Assembly: GCF_022370755.2 (NCBI RefSeq)
Contig: NZ_CP092364.2
Coordinates: 6,324,001-6,388,000, forward strand
Source: Mycolicibacterium goodii
Lineage (GTDB): Bacteria; Actinomycetota; Actinomycetes; Mycobacteriales; Mycobacteriaceae
Length of the DNA stretch: 64,000 bases
Direction: 5' to 3'
Below the pieces are notes generated by a model, which had not been told where the DNA came from, searched no databases, and worked only from the letters and a program-made list of their open reading frames with translations. How positions within the stretch are numbered: position 1 is the stretch's first letter; every line of letters starts with the position of its first letter. The translations under genes were made by a program, and so were the position numbers. Positions 7,225 to 14,211 of the stretch are shown in pieces.

Positions 7225-7782
7225 TCACGATTCGGTACGCCGAAGCTCGGCTGATCCTGAACGCCTCAGCTGCCATCGCACGGGCTCACCGGCCTGAACC
7301 AGTCGCACAAGCTGTGCCGCCTTCGCGTCGCTCAGTGCCTTGGGCCGGCCGATCGACTGACCCCTAGCCTTGCGTGCAGCGCGGCTCGCGGCGCGGCGTT
7401 CTTTCGCCAGCGCCAACTCGATTCCGCCGATCGCAATGAGCAGGTTCAGCATCGCCTCACCGACGGGCGTCGACGAGTCGAGCCCCTCCCGCAGAGACCG
7501 CACGGTGATGCCGCGGTCTCGGAGATCACGGAGAGTGGCTGACATCTCGGGCACGTCGCGGCCGAGACGATCGGCACCAACCACCACGATCACGTCACCG
7601 GCGCGCGCGACGGTGAGGAGCGCTTCTAGTCCGGGTCGCGGGGTGCCGGCCGATCCGCTCGCCTTGTCGGAGTAGATCCGTTCGGCGGGGACACCGGCCG
7701 CTACGAGACTGTCGGTCTGTTGGTCCAACGACTGGTGTTCGGTGCTGAATCGGGCCAGACCGAGGAGGTAGGGACTACTCAT
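7225..7782 (-). CDS. Serine recombinase/resolvase with frameshifted C-terminal HTH
   Basis: 185 residues as it reads now. The catalytic domain is intact: 'GLARFSTEHQSLDQQ' with the nucleophilic Ser, 'VVGADRLGRDV' with catalytic arginines, then the long E helix 'LALAKERRAASRAARKARGQ' and the start of the DNA-binding domain 'GRPKALSDAKAAQLVRL'. After 'GEPVR' (near 7280) the frame is off by one base: the other frame continues 'MAAEAFRISRASAYRIVKTA', a perfect HTH, and ends at 7178 overlapping the HTH gene by ATGA. So one base has been lost, the normal stop is bypassed and the protein ends in unrelated residues. It may be a decayed Tn3-type resolvase or a sequencing artefact. Confidence 0.8.
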   Translation of the reverse strand: MSSPYLLGLARFSTEHQSLDQQTDSLVAAGVPAERIYSDKASGSAGTPRPGLEALLTVARAGDVIVVVGADRLGRDVPEMSATLRDLRDRGITVRSLREGLDSSTPVGEAMLNLLIAIGGIELALAKERRAASRAARKARGQSIGRPKALSDAKAAQLVRLVQAGEPVRWQLRRSGSAELRRTES

Positions 7783-7796
7783 GGCTCAAGCTGTAG

Positions 7797-7836
7797 CAGA
7801 AGTCTGCGACACCACCGTTGCGAGACGCTACTTCTG
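7797..7836. repeat. Inverted repeat upstream of the recombinase, candidate res/crossover site
   Basis: CAGAAGT at 7797-7803 is mirrored by ACTTCTG at 7830-7836, 26 bases apart, just upstream of the recombinase start at 7782. Serine resolvases bind pairs of such 12-bp-class half-sites in a res region beside their own gene. Here only one imperfect pair is seen; sequence identity is limited to seven bases per arm. Confidence 0.35.
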
Positions 7837-7957
7837 ACACGGCTTTTGAGATTCGGCGACCTGCGGGTTCGGGACGGCGCTCGACTCGGCGGGGCACGGT
7901 CCAAGAACTAAAGAATGAAGATGGCCAGATTTCGTCTCACATGCCGTGATGGATCGA

Positions 7958-8875
7958 CTAGCGATCTCGGACAGATGCGAGGTCGCGGAGGAGCCCTGTG
8001 CTGCACCAGTTCTGTTGGTTGAGATGGTCGAGCATGGCGGTCTCTGCTGGACCGGGATTGCGTCGCGCGCCGACGAGGACGGGCTCGGCCAGGGAGGGTA
8101 GTAGCGGGCAAGCCAGGTCTTCGAAACCTTCGGGGATGGCCGAGGCCGGGACGACCGTGACGCCCAGGCCCTGCGCCACGAGGCGCACCGCGGTGGAGAT
8201 CTGTGACGCTCGGGCTACTGTGTGCGGGCTCAGGCCGGCGCCGGCGAACAAGCGGGCGAGGTAGTCATCGAGCAGGCTGGCACCCCGGAATCGAATCCAG
8301 CCCTCTGCGGCCAAATCTTCCAGGCGCACGGTAGCGCCGTCCGAGCGGAGCGGGTGCCCCTTCGGCACGACAGCGACATAGGTTTCCTCGCCTAGCCGGT
8401 GTGCATCGAAGGTGCATCCGGCGGGGATTCGGTGTACAAGGACCATGTCGAGGGTGCCCTGGCGCGCCAGTCGTTCCATATCCGCGGGATCGGGCTCCTC
8501 GTAAAGCGTTACCTGCAGTTTCGGGTGGCGATGGCGTAGCTGCCCCAATGCCTCGGGCAGCTGGCGCGCTCCCAGGCCCATGTGGACTGCGATGATGAGT
8601 TCGCCGGCCAGTTCCTCGTTGGCGGCGCGGGCGGCGGTGATCGCGCGCCGGGATGCGGTCGTCGCGATCTTCGCCTCTGCTAGGAAAGCCCGCCCGGCTA
8701 CCGTCGCTGTGGCACCGTTTGGGGTACGGGTGAATAACTGGACCCCGAGCTGCTTCTCCAGGGCGCCGATCTGTTGCGACAGAGAGGGTTGGGCGACCCG
8801 CAGGCGCTCTGCTGCCGCTGTCATAGAGCCTTCTTCAGCGACAGCCAGGGCGTATTCAAACTGGCGCAGGTTCAT
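7958..8875 (-). CDS. LysR-family transcriptional regulator
   Basis: 305 residues, standard LysR length. The N-terminal HTH ('MNLRQFEYALAVAEEGSMTA', then 'AQPSLSQQIGALEKQLGVQL') is followed by a linker helix and a periplasmic-binding-protein-like effector domain (~90-300) with 'ELIIAVHMGLGARQLPEAL' and 'VRLVAQGLGVTVVPAS'. It is divergent from the F420-type LLM oxidoreductase gene, across a 179-bp region with a LysR-type dyad, so it most likely controls that gene and itself. No effector can be deduced. Confidence 0.93.
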   Translation of the reverse strand: MNLRQFEYALAVAEEGSMTAAAERLRVAQPSLSQQIGALEKQLGVQLFTRTPNGATATVAGRAFLAEAKIATTASRRAITAARAANEELAGELIIAVHMGLGARQLPEALGQLRHRHPKLQVTLYEEPDPADMERLARQGTLDMVLVHRIPAGCTFDAHRLGEETYVAVVPKGHPLRSDGATVRLEDLAAEGWIRFRGASLLDDYLARLFAGAGLSPHTVARASQISTAVRLVAQGLGVTVVPASAIPEGFEDLACPLLPSLAEPVLVGARRNPGPAETAMLDHLNQQNWCSTGLLRDLASVRDR

Positions 8876-8891
8876 TCGAATCCGCCTTACC

Positions 8892-8930
8892 GTGACATAG
8901 GAGGTAGCTATGTGAAGTATACGTTGTCAC
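8892..8930. promoter_or_regulatory. LysR-type operator in divergent promoter region
   Basis: ACATAG (8895-8900) and CTATGT (8908-8913) form a perfect dyad with seven-base spacer, containing the LysR consensus form ATAG-N7-CTAT (T-N11-A). A wider inverted pair, GTGACA (8892-8897) and TGTCAC (8925-8930), surrounds it. It sits 17-55 bp upstream of the lysR start and 125-163 bp upstream of the LLM gene, the usual autoregulated divergon layout. Confidence 0.55.
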
Positions 8931-9054
8931 TATTCGCTTCTATGTCGATCCCTTCCTACCGTGGTGACACACAGCGCAACCGTCCAGGCCAGGCTAGGCG
9001 CCGGTTCGGTTAACGGTCTTGCCGACATCACAACCAAACACGATGGGACAACAC

Positions 9055-9873
9055 ATGAGTCGCCAACTACGCATCGGAGTGCAGCTGTGGCCCGGCGGGG
9101 CGCCGGACTACCAGAGCTGGCGCAGCGCGGTAATCCGTGCCGAGGATCTGGGTGTCGACATCATCTTTGGCTATGACCACTTTCACGCCCCGGCTGCCAG
9201 CGGTGTCACCGGCGGGCTGCCCATCCTCACCGAGGACCAACCCGATGTGAACAACTTCGAAGGATGGACAGCGTTGGCCACCTGGGGCGAAATCACCAAG
9301 CGCCCTGAGATCGGCACGCTGGTCACCGGGATCGGGTACCGAAACCCCGACCTGCTTGCCGATATGGCCCGCACCGTTGACCACATCAGCGGAGGTCGAC
9401 TGATCCTGGGCCTGGGCGCCGGCTGGTATGAAAAGGACTACACCACCTACGGATACGACTTCGGTACCCTCAAGTCGCGGTTCGACCAGTTCGACGCCGG
9501 ACTGGACCGCATAGCGGCGCGACTACCGATCCTCAAACCTCCCCCGCTGCGCAAGATCCCAATTCTGATCGGCGGGGCCGGCCCCAAACGTGCCCTCCCC
9601 GCAGTTGCCCGCCATGCAGACATCTGGCACACCAACCTGCAAACGATCGAGGAATTCCGCGACGCCACCGCTCGGGTCGATGACCTCGCCGCCGAAGCAG
9701 GCCGCGACGGCACGGCCATCGAACGCTCCGTGCGCTGGCACGGTGCCCAAAGCGCTGAGACCTTCCGTCGCGCGGGCGTAACCATCTTCACCACCGAAAT
9801 CCATCCGACAGACGAGGGCTACGACTTCTCAGTCCTCACTGAGATGCTGGCCTGGCGTAAAGCACAACAATGA
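9055..9873 (+). CDS. F420-dependent LLM-class oxidoreductase
   Basis: About 272 residues of luciferase-like monooxygenase TIM-barrel type. It opens 'RIGVQLWPGGAPDYQSW', followed by 'GVDIIFGYDHFHAP' (substrate/F420 loop), 'RPEIGTLVTGIGYRNPDLLA' and 'GGRLILGLGAGWYEKDY', the diagnostic motif of F420-binding mycobacterial LLM proteins, then 'IPILIGGAGPKR'. These enzymes use reduced F420 (or FMNH2) in the cytoplasm for redox reactions on small molecules; the substrate is unknown. Start 9055 chosen because homology begins at once; TTG 9019 and ATG 9043 are in frame upstream. Probably LysR-controlled. Confidence 0.88.
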   Translation: MSRQLRIGVQLWPGGAPDYQSWRSAVIRAEDLGVDIIFGYDHFHAPAASGVTGGLPILTEDQPDVNNFEGWTALATWGEITKRPEIGTLVTGIGYRNPDLLADMARTVDHISGGRLILGLGAGWYEKDYTTYGYDFGTLKSRFDQFDAGLDRIAARLPILKPPPLRKIPILIGGAGPKRALPAVARHADIWHTNLQTIEEFRDATARVDDLAAEAGRDGTAIERSVRWHGAQSAETFRRAGVTIFTTEIHPTDEGYDFSVLTEMLAWRKAQQ

Positions 9874-9905
9874 GTACTGCTCAAGAGCGGCTGCGCATAC
9901 TCGTC

Positions 9906-9924
9906 GAGTGACGAAAGGTCACTC
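9906..9924 (+). terminator. Hairpin after the LLM oxidoreductase gene
   Basis: GAGTGAC (9906-9912) pairs perfectly with GTCACTC (9918-9924) around a five-base loop, 32 bp after the LLM stop codon, followed by TTC. Without a T-run this is a mycobacterial-type weak terminator at best. The remaining sequence to 10028 holds no gene that I can recognise. Confidence 0.35.
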
Positions 9925-10028
9925 TTCGATGCCAGGCAGTCGAGTCTCGCATGTAGAGATGTGAGACAACGCGACGGCCCGTGTTGACGCGCGCATAAGC
10001 GCCAGGTCGCGGTGTCTCACTCGCCACT

Positions 10029-10208
10029 GTGCCCGAACGTCCCAGCGGGGACCGGCTGGCCCAGGCCGCGCGGGTGGCGCTGGAGGGCCGCACCTGGAAT
10101 CAGGCTGCAGTCAAGACCGGATGGGACAGCCGGGCAGGCATGGACGCCGCGATTGCGCGCTTGCTTCGGGCGGTCAAGCGGAGCAGCGCAGCAGGGGCTG
10201 ATGGCTGA
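10029..10208 (+). CDS. Small hypothetical protein, helical
   Basis: 59 codons from GTG 10029. The product ('PERPSGDRLAQAARVALEGR', then 'TWNQAAVKTGWDSRAGMDAA' and 'IARLLRAVKRS') reads as a helix-rich, basic DNA-binding-like protein, reminiscent of small phage or plasmid HTH proteins. It overlaps the next small ORF by eight bases. No family is recognised and no good ribosome-binding site is visible. Confidence 0.35.
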   Translation: MPERPSGDRLAQAARVALEGRTWNQAAVKTGWDSRAGMDAAIARLLRAVKRSSAAGADG

Positions 10209-10422
10209 TGCTGTCACCGATATACGGCATGGCGGTTCCACAGAAGGTAACGACCTGCGGTGGACGCTAACCGGTCACCTCGGTCCCGTGCCCCGCTCGA
10301 CGGTGGTCGCCGCCTGGTACATCGTCACACTGCCCGCCGAGAAGCAGCAGGCACTGCGGGAGCAGGAGGCGCGTGGCGAGCTGTGTATCGCGCCTCGCGA
10401 GCAGATAGGCACGATCCAATGA
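10201..10422 (+). CDS. Small hypothetical protein
   Basis: 73 residues from ATG 10201, overlapping the preceding ORF by eight bases. The middle ('LRWTLTGHLGPVPRSTVVAA', 'WYIVTLPAEKQQALREQEAR') looks like a genuine protein with a C-terminal charged helix. Unrecognised. A possible continuation at 10419 (ATGA overlap) rapidly becomes Arg-rich nonsense and is not called. The pair resembles leftover phage-type small genes at the right end of the accessory region. Confidence 0.35.
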   Translation: MADAVTDIRHGGSTEGNDLRWTLTGHLGPVPRSTVVAAWYIVTLPAEKQQALREQEARGELCIAPREQIGTIQ

Positions 10423-10539
10423 CAAAAAGACGCGCTGACCGAGCGGCACGTGCTCGAAGAGGAGGCCTCCGACGACCGCAGCCACCGCGCCGCAGCGCGG
10501 CCGACCGGAACCTCCACCCCCGCTTTAGCCCACCGCGTG

Positions 10540-11265
10540 CTACCGCGACTGCGGCAGCACGCGTGCGGCCACATAGTCCGCGGCCTGCTGCACCATGCCG
10601 TTGGTCGCGTACAGGTTGTGGCTCGCGCCGTCGCCGCCGGTCGGCGAGCACACGGGGTCCGTCTCGATGCACAGATCGACGGTCTTGTCGGTGTACAGGT
10701 GCCCGATGTTGATCGGCGGCGCCGTCGACTGCACGGTGTTGATGAACCCGTTCGAGGGTTTCCCGAACAGTGTCACCGCGGTGACGTGCTTGGCGACGTC
10801 GTCGGGCATCGGGCCCGTGATGCCGTCCGGCAGCACGAAATTGGCGGGCACGGAATCGGCCGTCAGGTACGCGGCCACGGCGGCGCCCTGTGAGAACCCG
10901 CCGATGACGGTCTTGGTCGACGGGCACGTCGCGGCCATCTGCTCGACCTTGCGGCTGGCGTCGACGATTCCGTCGGCCGCGCGCTGGAAATCAAGCGACG
11001 CAGGGTAATTCACCGCGTATACGTCCATCGTCTTGTCGCCCAGCTTGCTGCGCAGCGCATCGACGAACGCCTGCCCGACGAATCCGACGCCCGGCGGTTC
11101 GAACGTGCCGCGGGCGAACACCACCTCCACGTCCGGGCACGGCGGCGCCGCACCCTCGACCGGCGGCTCGGCCTCCGCGGTGGCCGCCAACCCCGGAACG
11201 AGTCCCGCGACCATCAGCGCCGCGGAGATCGCCGACGCAAAAAACGACACCCTGCTCTTACTCAC
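10540..11265 (-). CDS. Secreted cutinase-family serine esterase
   Basis: 241 residues. GTG 11265 is preceded by GGAGG at good spacing and begins a signal peptide: 'VSKSRVSFFASAISAALMVA', cleavage likely after 'ATAEA'. The mature alpha/beta-hydrolase shows 'CPDVEVVFARGTFEPPGVG' (oxyanion region), nucleophile 'GGFSQGAAV', the catalytic Asp in 'CIETDPVC' and the His in 'GASHNLY', plus the two conserved disulfide cysteine pairs. Mycobacterial cutinase-like proteins are exported esterases or phospholipases acting on lipids at the cell surface. Longer upstream frame to 11466 lacks signal features. Confidence 0.93.
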   Translation of the reverse strand: MSKSRVSFFASAISAALMVAGLVPGLAATAEAEPPVEGAAPPCPDVEVVFARGTFEPPGVGFVGQAFVDALRSKLGDKTMDVYAVNYPASLDFQRAADGIVDASRKVEQMAATCPSTKTVIGGFSQGAAVAAYLTADSVPANFVLPDGITGPMPDDVAKHVTAVTLFGKPSNGFINTVQSTAPPINIGHLYTDKTVDLCIETDPVCSPTGGDGASHNLYATNGMVQQAADYVAARVLPQSR

Positions 11266-11478
11266 CCCGACCCTCCGGTTCAGACAACGAATTGCTAGCA
11301 CCACTAACGTATGCGTGTGTTGCCCCGATGCCAAAAACCCAAACATCCGTGCCGTCGGTGACGATCCGCTGCAGCACGGCACGGTCCACGGCAGGGCCCG
11401 CACGGCGGGAAAAGAACTCGACGAGAACCGTTTCCGGTGTCCGGTCGCGACGCTGGGCGCCCGCACCGGTTCGGCCTG

Positions 11479-12294
11479 CTATTCCCCGGTGAACCTGGGC
11501 GGGCGCTTCTCGAACATCGCCGTCACGGCCTCGGCCAGATCCTTCGACGGCAGGAACGCCGAATTCCACGCTGCGACATAGCGCAGGCTCTCGGCCACCC
11601 TCGCGGTGCGCTGCTGATCGAGCACGTCCTTGACCCCGGCGACGGTCAGCGGCGGGTTGGCGGCGATCTCAGCGGCTGTGGCGTGCGCGGCGGCCAGCGA
11701 GGCCTGCGCGTCGTCGTAGACGTCGTTGACCAGACCGATCTTCTCCGCGCGTGCGGCGTCGATATCCCGACCGGTGAGCGCCAATTCGCGCAGATGCCCG
11801 TCGGACAGGATCAACGGAAGCCGCGCGAGGCTGCCGACGTCGGCCACGATCGCGAGCTTGACCTCTCGCACCGAGAACTTGGCATCGGCGCTCGCGTAAC
11901 GGATGTCCACAGCGCTGATCAGGTCCACACCGCCGCCGATGCACCAACCGTGCACGGAGGCGATCGTCGGCGTACGGCAGTCGGCGACCGCGGTGATGGC
12001 GCCCTGCATCTCCTGCAGCTTCTTGTGGAATTCGGCACGGCCCTTGGCGCCGGAGTCAAGGCCGGGCAGGGTCGCGCCCATCGCGGCCAGATCCAGGCCG
12101 TAGCTGAAGTTCCTGCCGGAGCCGGTCAGCACGATGGCCCGCACGTCGGGATCGGCGTCGAGAGTGCCGAACACGTCGGGCATCTCGTCCCAGAACGCCG
12201 GACCCATCGCGTTGCCCTTGCCGGGGCCGATCAGTGTCACCTGCGCGACATGGTCTTTGACCTCGACGGTCACCGACTCGTACCCCTCGGCCAT
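11479..12294 (-). CDS. echA21: Enoyl-CoA hydratase/isomerase family protein EchA21
   Basis: 271 residues of the crotonase fold. The oxyanion-hole segment 'NFSYGLDLAAMG' (~61-72) and 'SVHGWCIGGGVDLISAVDIR' (~112-131) are present. The following 'VREVKLAIVADVGSLARLP' places Glu and Asp as in delta(3,5)-delta(2,4)-dienoyl-CoA isomerase (ECH1) rather than the two-Glu hydratase pattern, so an isomerase reaction in unsaturated fatty-acid beta-oxidation is more likely than hydration. It follows the GXWXG-protein gene by one base and forms an operon with hisC2; the same order is recalled for Rv3772-Rv3774. Confidence 0.92.
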   Translation of the reverse strand: MAEGYESVTVEVKDHVAQVTLIGPGKGNAMGPAFWDEMPDVFGTLDADPDVRAIVLTGSGRNFSYGLDLAAMGATLPGLDSGAKGRAEFHKKLQEMQGAITAVADCRTPTIASVHGWCIGGGVDLISAVDIRYASADAKFSVREVKLAIVADVGSLARLPLILSDGHLRELALTGRDIDAARAEKIGLVNDVYDDAQASLAAAHATAAEIAANPPLTVAGVKDVLDQQRTARVAESLRYVAAWNSAFLPSKDLAEAVTAMFEKRPPRFTGE

Positions 12295-12295
12295 G

Positions 12296-12769
12296 TCAGA
12301 TCCGCTCCAGGTAGAAGTACAGGTGGCGCGGTGTGCCCGAGCTGAGGTCGAGCGCGCCCTTGCCGTTCATGATGCCGATGACGGCGTTGTCGTCGACGAC
12401 CTTGAAGTGGTCGTGCACCGGGCGGCCGTCGTAGACCATCGACGCGGTCACCTCGCCGCGGAACTCTTCCAGCCACAGGCTGGCCTCGCCGCCCATGGCC
12501 TCGGTGTTGGAGAACCTGTTGCCGTCGGCGTCAAGGCACACCAGCGGCTTGGCCTCGGCGGCCGAGACGAAGGTCTTGCCGAACCAGTTGAGCTTCTTCA
12601 TGAAACCGTTGGCCTTGTGGCCGGTGTTGAACTCGCCGCCCTTCCATTCGCCGAGCATGAAATCGATGCTGGCGGGCCGCAGCAGCGCCCAGAAGGCGTC
12701 GAGTTCGGCGTCGAGGATCTCGCCGTCGCGATTCTTGAATGCTTCGAACGTGCCCCGTGCGTCGGTCAA
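12296..12769 (-). CDS. GXWXG/DUF4334 domain protein
   Basis: 157 residues. An N-terminal GXWXG segment is seen as 'FMLGEWKGGEFNTGH' (~37-51), followed by the DUF4334 half: 'GKTFVSAAEAKPLVC', 'EEFRGEVTASMVYDGRPVHD' and 'GIMNGKGA..RHLYFYLERI'. The family probably binds small lipophilic ligands; no reaction is known. It overlaps the 3' end of hisC2 by four bases and precedes echA21 by one, so all three are cotranscribed. It matches the recalled M. tuberculosis Rv3773c position. Confidence 0.85.
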   Translation of the reverse strand: MTDARGTFEAFKNRDGEILDAELDAFWALLRPASIDFMLGEWKGGEFNTGHKANGFMKKLNWFGKTFVSAAEAKPLVCLDADGNRFSNTEAMGGEASLWLEEFRGEVTASMVYDGRPVHDHFKVVDDNAVIGIMNGKGALDLSSGTPRHLYFYLERI

Positions 12770-13851
12770 GCGCTGTCTCCTGTTCGAGGCCCGGCCCCGC
12801 CCGGCGCGATCCAGCGCTGCGCGAAGTCCAGGAATGCGTCGTTCTCGTGTGGTGCACCGATGGTGACACGCACGCCGTCCTCACCGTACGGCCGGACGAC
12901 GATGCGGTTGTCGGCGGCCCTGGCAACGAAGTCGAGCGTGCGCTCGGCCAATGGCAGCCACACGAAGTTCGCCTGCGAAGGTGGCAGCGTGTAGCCGGCC
13001 TCGCGCAGTGCGGTGCTCACCCTGGTTCGCTCGGCGACCACGGCGTCGGTGCGCGCCAGCAGCTCGTCGGCGGCGTCGAGGCATGCGATGGCCGCGGCCT
13101 GCGAGACGCTCGTCGCGCTGAACGGCACGTAGACCTTGCCGAGGGCGGTGACGATCTCGGGGTCGGCCACGGCGTAACCCACCCGCAGCCCCGCGAGCCC
13201 GTATGCCTTCGAGAACGTCCGCAACACCACCACGTTGCGGTGGGCCCGCACCAGGCCGAGGCTGTCGGGCAGCAGGCCGTCACGGATGTACTCGACGTAG
13301 GCCTCGTCGAGAACGACCAGGATGTGCGGCGGCACCGCGGCCACGAACCTCGCCAGCTCGTCGGGGTCGACCACCGTGCTGGTCGGGTTGTTCGGGTTGC
13401 AGACGAAGATGAGCCTGGTGCGGTCGGTGATCGCCGCGAGCATCGCGTCGAGATCGTGAGTATGGTCACGCAACGCGATCTGCACCGGGGTGGCGCCGGC
13501 CGTGCGGACCTGCAGCGGATAGATCTCGAAACTGCGCCATCCGAACAGCACCTCGTCGCCGACGGAAGATGTGATTTGTATCAACTGCTGGCACAAGCTC
13601 ACCGATCCGCAGCCCACCGAGATGTTCTCGGGCGCGAAGTTCACATGCTTGGCGAGGCGTTCCCGCAGGTCAAGGTACCCGTTGTCGGGGTAGCGGTTGA
13701 TGTTCTCGGTGGCTTCGAGGATCGCGTCGCGAACGCTGGGAAGCGGTCCGTCGACGGTTTCGTTGCTCGCGATCTTGATTGCGCCCGGAACTGTTTTGCC
13801 TGGTGCGTACGCGGGAAGGTCGGCCATTTCGGGGCGCAAACGGATACTCAC
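12766..13851 (-). CDS. hisC2: Aromatic/histidinol-phosphate aminotransferase (HisC2/Pat type)
   Basis: 361 residues, fold-type I PLP aminotransferase. Visible motifs: 'KIASNETVDGPLPS', 'FVCNPNNPTSTVV' with the Asn that contacts PLP, 'VVLDEAYVEY' with the PLP-ring Asp, and 'RTFSKAYGLAGLRVGY' with the Schiff-base Lys. The C-terminal 'IVVRPYGEDGVRVTIG' holds the carboxylate-binding Arg. HisC2-type enzymes of mycobacteria act chiefly on aromatic amino acids (phenylalanine aminotransferase), and tyrA lies in the same window. GTG 13851 was chosen; the upstream frame to 13938 lacks homology. First gene of the hisC2-GXWXG-echA21 operon. Confidence 0.92.
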   Translation of the reverse strand: MSIRLRPEMADLPAYAPGKTVPGAIKIASNETVDGPLPSVRDAILEATENINRYPDNGYLDLRERLAKHVNFAPENISVGCGSVSLCQQLIQITSSVGDEVLFGWRSFEIYPLQVRTAGATPVQIALRDHTHDLDAMLAAITDRTRLIFVCNPNNPTSTVVDPDELARFVAAVPPHILVVLDEAYVEYIRDGLLPDSLGLVRAHRNVVVLRTFSKAYGLAGLRVGYAVADPEIVTALGKVYVPFSATSVSQAAAIACLDAADELLARTDAVVAERTRVSTALREAGYTLPPSQANFVWLPLAERTLDFVARAADNRIVVRPYGEDGVRVTIGAPHENDAFLDFAQRWIAPGGAGPRTGDSA

Positions 13852-13939
13852 TTGGTCAGGATAGGGGAGGGTGTGTACTCTTCTCCCTCGGCGGTTACGG
13901 GCACCAGAACGGAGTCCGGTACCCTCACAGAAGTTCAAA

Positions 13940-14031
13940 GGAGGCGTGCCAGAGCGGCCGAATGGGACTCACTGCTAATGAGTTGTCCCCCTTACCGGGG
14001 ACCGGAGGTTCAAATCCTCTCGCCTCCGCCA
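13940..14031 (+). tRNA. tRNA-Ser(GCU)
   Basis: Class II tRNA with acceptor GGAGGCG (13940-13946) pairing CGCCTCC (14021-14027), discriminator G and encoded CCA (14029-14031). The anticodon loop CTGCTAA gives GCT at 13974-13976. A long variable arm (GTCCCCCTTACCGGGGAC) and T arm with GGTTCAAATCC follow. It starts 88 bp upstream of, and divergent from, hisC2. Confidence 0.97.
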
Positions 14032-14069
14032 AGGTTGATTCGTCAACCGCGTATAACTGAATAAGCCAG

Positions 14070-14142
14070 GCGCCCGTAGCTCAACGGATAGAGCATCTGA
14101 CTACGGATCAGAAGGTTAGGGGTTCGAATCCCTTCGGGCGCA
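14070..14142 (+). tRNA. tRNA-Arg(ACG)
   Basis: 73 nt without CCA. Acceptor GCGCCCG (14070-14076) pairs CGGGCGC (14135-14141), discriminator A at 14142. The anticodon loop CTACGGA places ACG at 14103-14105. A34 of this tRNA is the substrate that TadA (29.8 kb) converts to inosine. It lies 38 bp after tRNA-Ser(GCU), so the two may share a transcript. Confidence 0.97.
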
Positions 14143-14149
14143 CACCGAA

Positions 14150-14192
14150 GAATCGGGGCGCGGTCGCCAGGACCGCGCCCCGATTCGTCTTT
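14150..14192 (+). terminator. Rho-independent terminator after tRNA-Arg
   Basis: A perfect 16-bp stem, GAATCGGGGCGCGGTC (14150-14165) with its complement (14171-14186), around loop GCCAG and followed by GTCTTT. It starts eight bases after the tRNA, so it ends the tRNA-Ser/tRNA-Arg transcript. It also sits 3' of the minus-strand membrane-protein gene ending at 14212 and could serve both directions. Confidence 0.85.
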
Positions 14193-14211
14193 CGGGTCCG
14201 ATCGTCGCGCG

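Noticed and set aside
6756..7782. IS607-type or prophage interpretation of the recombinase and HTH genes
   Set aside because: IS607 has the HTH domain at the N-terminus of the recombinase and a tnpB gene. Here the HTH is C-terminal, there is no tnpB, and no phage structural genes occur.
10419..10712. Third mini-ORF after the two small genes, starting ATGA at 10419
   Set aside because: Its product turns into Arg/Pro/Ala-rich sequence and runs antisense into the cutinase gene.
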